Source: Candidatus Proelusimicrobium excrementi
GTDB lineage: Bacteria; Elusimicrobiota; Elusimicrobia; Elusimicrobiales; Elusimicrobiaceae
Length of the DNA stretch: 15,005 bases
Assembly (NCBI GenBank): GCA_934643455.1
Contig: CAKUBV010000012.1
Location: 1 to 15,005 of the forward strand
Reading direction: 5' to 3'
The notes under the pieces are model-generated. The model did no database searches and was not told where the DNA came from. It saw only the letters and a list, made by a program, of their open reading frames with translations. Below, piece by piece: positions 6,722 to 12,105 of this stretch. The translations under genes were made by a program, and so were the position numbers. Within the stretch, counting starts at the first letter, position 1, and each line of letters starts with the position of its first letter.

Positions 6722-6809
6722 ATTTATGAGGAAAATTTATCAAAAAAAAAACACAGTCAACTGTTTTATGATTTTAAGTAAACGCCCCAACATACGACAC
6801 AGCAAAAAA
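6701..6809 (-). repeat. Promoter-region repeat, copy B
   Basis: Counterpart of positions 1-110. Both copies share the left edge (TATC-rich), the AATTTATC poly-A stretch, GTCAACTGTTTTATG, and an ACGCCCC...TACGACAC segment. In this copy the block directly precedes the cysteine-rich gene, which identifies it as an upstream regulatory region. Confidence 0.6.
6734..6760 (-). promoter_or_regulatory. Promoter of the cysteine-rich gene
   Basis: On the minus strand TTGACT (6755-6760) is followed after a 15-nt T-rich spacer by TAAATT (6734-6739). The same arrangement is conserved at 34-60. Transcription would start near 6728, giving a UTR of almost 90 nt. Confidence 0.5.
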
Positions 6810-6837
6810 TGGCAAGAGAATGAGGCGTCAGATTGTC

Positions 6838-6878
6838 AAAAAGTTATGGAAGCATTTTGCGACCGAATATGTATAGAT
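6838..6878. repeat. 41-bp conserved block, copy B
   Basis: Matches 233-273 with one difference. In this copy the plus-strand frame starting MEAFC runs 19 codons, but the reading is not preserved in copy A, so non-coding conservation is more likely. Confidence 0.6.
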
Positions 6879-6957
6879 ATAGAAATATATAGACGAAAGT
6901 TTTAAAAAAAGAGTAAATATATTGGAAAAGTTAGGAATAAATTAAAATACAAAAATT

Positions 6958-7179
6958 TCAGCGTGAGATAATTTAGCCGGCGTGGACTTACGGATTTGAG
7001 CCGAATTTGTGTTTTTAAGGAAGGAGGTATACTAAGAATGATGGCAACAAAGTTGCCGCAGTATCCGACTGACGAAAAAACACAAAGGCGGCCAAATGAG
7101 GAAGCCTGCTAGCCGTGAGAATACAACTTAACACGAGTAAAAAAAGGCGAGCTCTCAACTTAGACCGAGTAAAAACTGT
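6958..7179. repeat. R element copy 2 (structured repeat)
   Basis: Nested hairpin: TTTGTGTTTTT (7006-7016) opposite AAAAAACACAAA (7075-7086), GGTATACT (7026-7033) opposite AGTATCC (7060-7066), inner GGCAAC/GTTGCC (7043-7048/7052-7057). The tail includes a 36-bp sequence (7107-7142) identical to 7322-7357, ending ACACGAGTAAAA, then TAGACCGAGTAAAA. Near-tandem with copy 3. No gene is visible in this stretch (6641-7413). Confidence 0.65.
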
Positions 7180-7186
7180 GCGAGTA

Positions 7187-7357
7187 TAAAAGTAGCGTGG
7201 TTTGTTGATTTTGGAGCGGATTTCAATTTTTGACGAAGAAGGTGTACTAAGTATGATGCCGCCAAAGGCGGCGCAGTACCCGACTGAGGAAAAAATTTAA
7301 AGCCGCCCAAAAGCGGCAAAGTGCTAGCCGTGAGAATACAACTTAACACGAGTAAAA
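7187..7357. repeat. R element copy 3 (structured repeat)
   Basis: Nested hairpin: AATTTTT (7225-7231) opposite AAAAATT (7291-7297), GGTGTACT (7241-7248) opposite AGTACCC (7275-7281), inner GCCGCC/GGCGGC (7258-7263/7267-7272), each with sequence different from copy 2 but pairing kept. The tail has the GCCGCCCAAAAGCGGC hairpin and the 36-bp word shared with copy 2. It ends close to the ppdK terminator. Confidence 0.65.
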
Positions 7358-7363
7358 TACACC

Positions 7364-7393
7364 CAAAACAAAACCCCCGGCCTGAGCCGGGGG
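7364..7393 (-). terminator. Rho-independent terminator of ppdK
   Basis: A perfect 8-bp GC stem, CCCCCGGC (7374-7381) with GCCGGGGG (7386-7393) and a CTGA-type tetraloop. On the minus strand it is followed by TTTTGTTTT. It lies 20 nt behind the ppdK stop. Confidence 0.9.
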
Positions 7394-7413
7394 CTTAAAC
7401 TTGCTTAAGAATA

Positions 7414-10218
7414 TTACTTCTTCATTTCCTTAGCGCTGGCCTGAGCCGCCGCCAATCTGGCTATTGGCACGCGGAACGGAGAGCAGGAAACATAGTCAAA
7501 GCCTTCGCGGTGGCAGAATTCCACGCTGGAAGGTTCGCCGCCGTGTTCGCCGCAGATACCTATCTTAAGGTTTTTCTTAACGCCTCTGCCGGCTTTTACG
7601 GCATGGCGGATTAAGAATCCGACGCCCGTCTGATCAAGTATCTGGAAGGGGTCATTCTTTAAAATACCCTTTTCGATATAATCGGGGACGAAAGCGCCGA
7701 TATCGTCGCGGGAGAAGCCGAAAGTCATTTGGGTAAGGTCATTGGTGCCGAAAGAATAGAAATCGGCAACTTGCGCTATATCGGCCGAGGTTATCGCCGC
7801 ACGCGGGATTTCAATCATCGTACCGACGGTGTAAGCGATTTTCTTGCCGGCTTTTGAGCAGACTTCTTTATGAACTTTCTCAATAATAGGCTTCTGATTG
7901 ACGATTTCTTTTTCGTCGCAGACGACCGGTATCATAATTTCCGGCGTAATCTTTAAGCCTTCTTTTATAAGTTCGGCCGCGGCTTCAAATATGGCTCTGG
8001 CCTGCATCTCCGTAATTTCCGGATAAGTTACGCCCAAGCGTATACCGCGGTGGCCCATCATAGGGTTGCTTTCCTTGAGGGCTTCGGCGCGTTTTTCGAA
8101 CTGTTCGGGCGTAATCTTCAAAGCTTTGCAAATAGCTTCTACCGCGTCTTTGCTGTGAGGAATAAACTCATGCAAAGGCGGATCCATAAGGCGGATTGTT
8201 ACAGGGAAGCCCGCCATGGCTTTAAGAGCGGCTTTAATATCTTTCTTCATGAAAGGGAAGATTTCGTTTAAAGCTTTTACCCTTTCTTCGGTGGAGCCGG
8301 AAAGTATCATTTTCCTTAAGGCGAAAAGAGGCTTTTCGGAGTTGGCCCCGTAGAACATATGCTCAATGCGGAACAAACCTATACCCTGCGCGCCGAAAGC
8401 TTTTGCTTTTTCGGCGTCGGCCGCCGTATCGGCGTTGGCGCGGACTTTAAGGCGTTTTACGGCGTCGCAAACTTTAAGGAAGTTTATCAAATTGGCGTTT
8501 TTCTCCCCTGCGTCAAGCATGGAGAGCTTGCCTTCGTAAACATAGCCTCTGGTGCCGTTAAGCGTCAGATAATCGCCTTCTTTATACTGTTTGCCGTTTA
8601 CCGTCATAATGCGTTTGGCGGTGTCGACCGTGATTTCGCTGCAGCCCACTATGCAGCATTTGCCCCAGCCGCGGGCGACCAAAGCGGCGTGGGAAGTCAT
8701 CCCGCCGCGGGCCGTCAAAATGGCTTGAGCCGCGCGCATACCCTCTACGTCTTCGGGGTTGGTTTCTTCGCGGACTATAATACATTCCTTGCCGGCTTTT
8801 TTGGCTTCAATGGCGGCGGCGGAATCAAAAACTATAAAACCGCAGGCTCCGCCCGGGCCGGCTGGAAGGCCTTTGGCTATCGCTTTGGCGGAAGCCTCGG
8901 CTTTAGGATCCACTATCGGGTGCAAAAGCTCGTCAAGCTGGGCCGGCGATACGCGCAAAACGGCTTCAACTTTATTAATAAGCTTTTCTTTAAGCATATC
9001 CAAAGCTATTTGTACGGCGGCGATGCCGTTGCGTTTGCCTACGCGGCACTGCAAAAGCCAAAGTCTGCCGTTTTCAATCGTAAATTCAATATCAAGCATG
9101 TCTTTGTAATGCTTTTCAAGACGTTTTTGAATGGCGTCGAGTTCTTTATAAGCTTTGGGCATGACTTTCTTTAAAGATTCGCTGTCATTGCCGTGGCCGG
9201 AGGTTGACCATTCGTTAATCGGGCACGGGGTCCTGATACCGGCTACGACGTCTTCGCCTTGCGCATTGACGAGATACTCCCCGTAAAAGTGGCTGTCGCC
9301 GTTGCCGGGGTTTCTGGTAAAAGCCACGCCGGTGGCACTGCTGTTGCCCATATTGCCGAATACCATTGACTGAACGTTTACGGCAGTACCCCAATCATGC
9401 GGGATTTTTTCAATATTTCTGTAAGCGACGGCTCTTTTCCCGTTCCAGGAAGCGAATACCGCGCCTATCGCGCCCCAAAGCTGTTGCATCGGGTCGTCGG
9501 GGAAGTCGGAGCCGAGCACTTTCTTTACGGTCTTTTTGAAATCTTCGCACAAGGCTTTAAGTTCCTGGGCGGTAAGTTCCGTATCGGATTTGTAACCTTT
9601 GGCGGCTTTGACGTCGCAAAGTTTTTCGTCTAAGATTTTGCGTATGCCTTTATCGTCTTTGGGTTCTATGCCGGCGGCTTTTTCCATCACGACGTCGGAG
9701 TACATCATAATCAAGCGGCGGTAAGCGTCGTAGACGAAGCGCTCGTCGCCAGTCATTTTAATCATACCGGGAATGGTTTTTAAAGTAAGACCGACGTTTA
9801 AAATCGTTTCCATCATACCGGGCATGGAGCTTCTTGCGCCGGAGCGTACCGAAACCAACAAAGGATTGTTTACAGAGCCGAACACTTTGCCCGTTTCCTT
9901 TTCAATTTTTTTAAGATTGGTTTCGACTTCCGCTTTTAAAGTTTTGGGATAAGTCCTTTTATTGTTCCAATAGTAGGTGCAAACTTCCGTGGTGATTGTG
10001 AAACCGGGCGGCACCGGCAATTTGAGTTTAGGGTGTCCGGCCATTTCCGCAAGGTTGGCGCCCTTTCCGCCGAGGAGCTCTTTCATCGCCCCATTACCGT
10101 CGGCCTTTCCTGCGCCGAAGTGATATACAAATCCTTTCTTACTAACTTTCGCCTGCTTTTTACAAGCGGCTTTCGCGCAAACTTTCTTTGCGGCTTTCAC
10201 AGTCTTTTTAGCTGCCAT
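7414..10218 (-). CDS. ppdK: Pyruvate, phosphate dikinase
   Basis: 934 residues from the chosen start. Catalyses the reversible conversion of pyruvate, ATP and phosphate to PEP, AMP and PPi in the cytoplasm; in anaerobes it often runs towards ATP as part of PPi-linked glycolysis. Seen: the ATP-grasp nucleotide domain with GGKGANLAEM near the start and SVRSGA; the swivelling phosphohistidine domain with GGMTSHAALVARG (catalytic His510, adjacent regulatory Thr508); and the PEP/pyruvate barrel with GTNDLTQMTFGFSRDD (from 824) and catalytic Cys889 in ICGEHGG. The Met at 10218 is preferred because GGAG lies 6 nt upstream; the longer in-frame reading to 10275 has no SD. An odd feature is a 28-residue N-terminal extension with 11 Lys, 8 Ala and 2 Cys ahead of the usual start. 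Single gene with its own promoter and terminator. Confidence 0.96.
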   Translation of the reverse strand: MAAKKTVKAAKKVCAKAACKKQAKVSKKGFVYHFGAGKADGNGAMKELLGGKGANLAEMAGHPKLKLPVPPGFTITTEVCTYYWNNKRTYPKTLKAEVETNLKKIEKETGKVFGSVNNPLLVSVRSGARSSMPGMMETILNVGLTLKTIPGMIKMTGDERFVYDAYRRLIMMYSDVVMEKAAGIEPKDDKGIRKILDEKLCDVKAAKGYKSDTELTAQELKALCEDFKKTVKKVLGSDFPDDPMQQLWGAIGAVFASWNGKRAVAYRNIEKIPHDWGTAVNVQSMVFGNMGNSSATGVAFTRNPGNGDSHFYGEYLVNAQGEDVVAGIRTPCPINEWSTSGHGNDSESLKKVMPKAYKELDAIQKRLEKHYKDMLDIEFTIENGRLWLLQCRVGKRNGIAAVQIALDMLKEKLINKVEAVLRVSPAQLDELLHPIVDPKAEASAKAIAKGLPAGPGGACGFIVFDSAAAIEAKKAGKECIIVREETNPEDVEGMRAAQAILTARGGMTSHAALVARGWGKCCIVGCSEITVDTAKRIMTVNGKQYKEGDYLTLNGTRGYVYEGKLSMLDAGEKNANLINFLKVCDAVKRLKVRANADTAADAEKAKAFGAQGIGLFRIEHMFYGANSEKPLFALRKMILSGSTEERVKALNEIFPFMKKDIKAALKAMAGFPVTIRLMDPPLHEFIPHSKDAVEAICKALKITPEQFEKRAEALKESNPMMGHRGIRLGVTYPEITEMQARAIFEAAAELIKEGLKITPEIMIPVVCDEKEIVNQKPIIEKVHKEVCSKAGKKIAYTVGTMIEIPRAAITSADIAQVADFYSFGTNDLTQMTFGFSRDDIGAFVPDYIEKGILKNDPFQILDQTGVGFLIRHAVKAGRGVKKNLKIGICGEHGGEPSSVEFCHREGFDYVSCSPFRVPIARLAAAQASAKEMKK

Positions 10219-10293
10219 AGAACTCTCCATAAACGAAATAACGCGCGGAAAACCAACATCTTCCACGTCGTACAAAACTTTTATTACATTGAT

Positions 10294-10322
10294 ATTCTAT
10301 TAAATTGACCCAAATAAAGCAA
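10294..10322 (-). promoter_or_regulatory. Promoter of ppdK
   Basis: On the minus strand TTGCTT (10317-10322), a 17-nt spacer, then TAGAAT (10294-10299). The predicted transcript start near 10287 gives a UTR of about 70 nt before the ATG at 10218. Box match and spacing are good for sigma-70. Confidence 0.6.
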
Positions 10323-10379
10323 TAAATCTGAATTTTTTTAACATCGGCGCGCAAAAAATCCGCGCATAGGCCGGGATAT

Positions 10380-10420
10380 AGGCCCTTTTTTCCGTTTCCG
10401 CGGGCCTTTGGGCCCTTGTC
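10380..10420. repeat. GGGCCC-rich repeat, left of the protease gene
   Basis: AGGCCC (10380-10385) and GGGCCT (10402-10407) can pair, followed by TTGGGCCCTT. A related arrangement lies at 11471-11527 behind the protease gene (GGGCCCTTAGGCCCTTT). The two bracket the gene. Function unknown. Confidence 0.4.
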
Positions 10421-10444
10421 TTCAAAACATTAAAATGCAATAAT
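10416..10444 (+). promoter_or_regulatory. Candidate promoter of the metalloprotease gene
   Basis: TTGTCT (10416-10421), a 17-nt spacer, AATAAT (10439-10444), then only 6 nt to the ATG at 10451. No SD is present, so the transcript could start at the ATG. Confidence 0.5.
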
Positions 10445-10450
10445 CTCTAT

Positions 10451-11437
10451 ATGAAATACATTTTATCCGTATTTACGTTTATTTTATCGTCCGTGATTTT
10501 GAGCGGAGCTTCCTGGAGTCATCTTCCGCAAAACGGCAGCTATGGCAGATTTTTGGTATACAATATAGTCAACCAAAGAGAAATCCGCTATTGCACCTAC
10601 GGAACCCCCGAGTTAACCGAGGATTATTATCTATCCCTCTTTTTTGAGGCCTCCGTCAGAAGCTGGACGCTGGAATCCGCCGATTGGCTGGAAAAATCAA
10701 ACCGGGCCGAAGAGTTCAAAGACATTATAGATTTGTTAAAAAGGCCTTTGCCCCTTGTAAATAAAGGCAAATGTTCTTCCCAAACTAGAAGCCAAACCGA
10801 TATTGAAATAGTTTCCGACTCCGCAATATGCAACAGAAACGACCGTTCTTATTTTGTCAAACAAGGCAGCAGATTCGGCAGCCCTTTGCAGATATGCGTT
10901 TTAGAAACGAAGAAACAACTGCGCGGTAAAGCTTGGCTTGAACTCGGCGGGTTGGATATCACGGTGTCAAAAACGTCAAAGAAAAAATTTAAGAAAGCCC
11001 TAGAATATATCAAAAATCTGAAAGACGGAAAAATTACGTCATTTTCTCCGCAAGATTTACCGAAGACTTATACAACAATGCAGCATGAAGTAGGCCACGC
11101 TTTAGGCTTAGCGGATGAGTATGAAGTTCAATATACACACGATAAAGAATACTCCTCCCCCTTTAGAGGAGCGGGCATCATGCGCTACTCCGACGGCATC
11201 ATTTCCGCAGATGATATTACAGGGCTGATAACTTTAATGGACAGAGCCCTTTTAAAGAAACGTTCTTTCCTTCCGTTGGAAGATAATATCCCCGGCGAAA
11301 TAATCGACGGCAAATTCACTTTGCCGCAGGGGAGCGAAACAGCTCTCCCGGAAAAAGAACGGCAAAAGCTGAAAAACGATTTAAGAATCACGGACGATGA
11401 CTATAAAAAAATGATGCGGGAGTACAATGCTTTATAG
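10451..11437 (+). CDS. Secreted zinc metalloprotease, metzincin-like (HExxHxxGxxD)
   Basis: 328 residues. The N-terminus is a signal peptide (hydrophobic residues 4-19, cleavage probably near Ala20-Ser23), so the protein is exported. The zinc motif HEVGHALGLAD places ligands His212 and His216, catalytic Glu213, Gly219 and a probable third ligand Asp222; GIMRYSD (Met244) fits the Met-turn. An Asp third ligand occurs in snapalysin-like metzincins. Residues 24-200 form an unrecognised domain with Cys48, Cys108, Cys127 and Cys149, possibly two disulfides. Residues after 270 are charged and may be a tail or propeptide-like segment. Target unknown. It stands alone between ppdK and rpsO; GGGCCC-rich repeats on both sides raise the possibility that it was inserted as a unit. 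Confidence 0.72.
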   Translation: MKYILSVFTFILSSVILSGASWSHLPQNGSYGRFLVYNIVNQREIRYCTYGTPELTEDYYLSLFFEASVRSWTLESADWLEKSNRAEEFKDIIDLLKRPLPLVNKGKCSSQTRSQTDIEIVSDSAICNRNDRSYFVKQGSRFGSPLQICVLETKKQLRGKAWLELGGLDITVSKTSKKKFKKALEYIKNLKDGKITSFSPQDLPKTYTTMQHEVGHALGLADEYEVQYTHDKEYSSPFRGAGIMRYSDGIISADDITGLITLMDRALLKKRSFLPLEDNIPGEIIDGKFTLPQGSETALPEKERQKLKNDLRITDDDYKKMMREYNAL

Positions 11438-11470
11438 CCGCGCCGAAGCCGCCAAAACCCTTTGCCCGTA

Positions 11471-11527
11471 AGGCCCATAAAAGCCTAGGTCCAAATTACT
11501 CTTTATTTTGGGCCCTTAGGCCCTTTC
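11471..11527. repeat. GGGCCC-rich inverted repeat, right of the protease gene
   Basis: GCCTAGGTCC (11483-11492) can pair imperfectly with GGGCCCTTAGGC (11510-11521), preceded by AAGGCCC (11470-11476). It resembles 10380-10420 in word content and lies about 35 nt behind the protease stop, so it may help end that transcript, though no T-run follows directly. Confidence 0.35.
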
Positions 11528-11591
11528 GAAGCATATGCACAATTAGATAAAGTATAAATACAACGAAGAAAGATAGTTCAATTTACCCTCC

Positions 11592-11627
11592 AAGGCAGCC
11601 TTTACCCCTAGGCTGCCTTTCCCTTTT
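11592..11627 (+). terminator. Candidate terminator between the protease gene and rpsO
   Basis: A perfect 10-bp stem, AAGGCAGCCT (11592-11601) with AGGCTGCCTT (11610-11619), then TCCCTTTT. The interrupted T-run makes it a fair rather than a strong terminator. It may end the protease mRNA or a small RNA starting after TATAAA (11553-11558). Confidence 0.5.
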
Positions 11628-11685
11628 AAAGGATTAAAAAATACTTTCGCCCGGCCTTTTTACGGGCGTTGCGCCCACGATAATA

Positions 11686-11694
11686 TGTTATAAT
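11686..11694 (+). promoter_or_regulatory. Extended -10 promoter of rpsO-pnp
   Basis: TGTTATAAT is a perfect extended -10 element. The only nearby -35 candidate, TTGCGC (11669-11674), is 14 nt away, so the TG extension probably compensates. Just downstream GTATCT and AGATAC form a perfect hairpin (11701-11716) that would sit at the 5' end of the mRNA. Confidence 0.65.
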
Positions 11695-11725
11695 ATATGT
11701 GTATCTGTTAAGATACAATATAAAT

Positions 11726-11820
11726 AAGGAGAAGATTAAACTCTTGCTTGGTGCGGGCTTATCAGTCACGCAAATTGATTGCAGCGCAGGCCCATACTCG
11801 GTATGAAGTTATTAATCTAA
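11726..11820 (+). promoter_or_regulatory. Structured rpsO leader, candidate S15 autoregulatory element
   Basis: A strong SD, AAGGAGA (11726-11732), lies about 100 nt from the rpsO ATG. Between them the RNA can fold: outer helix AGATTAA/TTAATCT (11733-11739/11812-11818); an arm GGGCTT/AGGCCC (11755-11760/11788-11793) capped by GCAA/TTGC (11770-11773/11779-11782); and a small arm ATAC/GTAT (11794-11797/11801-11804). Together these make a three-way junction, the shape S15 prefers in 16S rRNA and in several known rpsO leaders. Folding would bring the SD close to the start codon. Pairing is seen; regulation is inferred. Confidence 0.55.
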
Positions 11821-11832
11821 GTGTACAAAATA

Positions 11833-12102
11833 ATGGCATTAACAGTAAAAGACAGAAAAGACATAATCTCAAAATTCCAGCAGAGCGCTAACGATACCGG
11901 CAGTGCTTCCGTACAGATTGCTTTAATCACCGAAAGGATTCAGTATCTTACGAACCACCTCAAAGCCAACCCGAAAGACTTCGCCGGCGAAAGAGGCCTT
12001 GTAAAACTCGTAGGCCAGAGAAAAAGACTTTTAGCTTATCTCAAAAAGAACGATTTTGCCAAATATCAGCAATTAACAAAAGAACTCAAAATAAGGAAAT
12101 AA
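11833..12102 (+). CDS. rpsO: Small ribosomal subunit protein uS15
   Basis: 89 residues, the standard S15 length. MALTVKDRKDIISKFQ opens in the usual way and the rest reads as the helical S15 fold (the IALITERIQYLTNHL helix and the LVGQRKRLLAYLKK helix that contacts 16S rRNA). S15 binds the h20-h21-h22 junction early in 30S assembly. The ATG at 11833 is chosen by family alignment; an in-frame GTG at 11821 would add four residues and lies just 2 nt behind the leader's outer helix. Neither has a conventional nearby SD. It is followed after 3 nt by pnp, the conserved gene order. Confidence 0.96.
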   Translation: MALTVKDRKDIISKFQQSANDTGSASVQIALITERIQYLTNHLKANPKDFAGERGLVKLVGQRKRLLAYLKKNDFAKYQQLTKELKIRK

Positions 12103-12105
12103 TCA

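Noticed and set aside
6600..6905. Plus-strand open frame of 101 codons across the cysteine-rich gene start and its UTR
   Set aside because: It crosses a clear minus-strand promoter, SD and signal-peptide region; the matching part in the first region (233-273) is interrupted by an early stop.
7155..7349. Minus-strand open frame of 64 codons through R element copy 3
   Set aside because: The corresponding frames in copies 1 and 2 are broken by stops and the hairpin covariation does not respect codons, so it is not a gene.
6958..7357. CRISPR array suggested by repeated 36-bp words
   Set aside because: Only two exact copies 215 bp apart, with related hairpin sequence rather than unique spacers between them, and no cas genes nearby.
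8359..9174. Long plus-strand open frame of 271 codons opposite ppdK
   Set aside because: It lies wholly inside the strongly supported ppdK gene, has no recognisable domain or SD, and its composition mirrors the codon bias of the opposite strand.
10219..10275. Longer PPDK start at 10275 adding 19 residues
   Set aside because: There is no SD before it, it overlaps the predicted transcript leader close to the start site near 10287, and GGAG is well placed before the Met at 10218.
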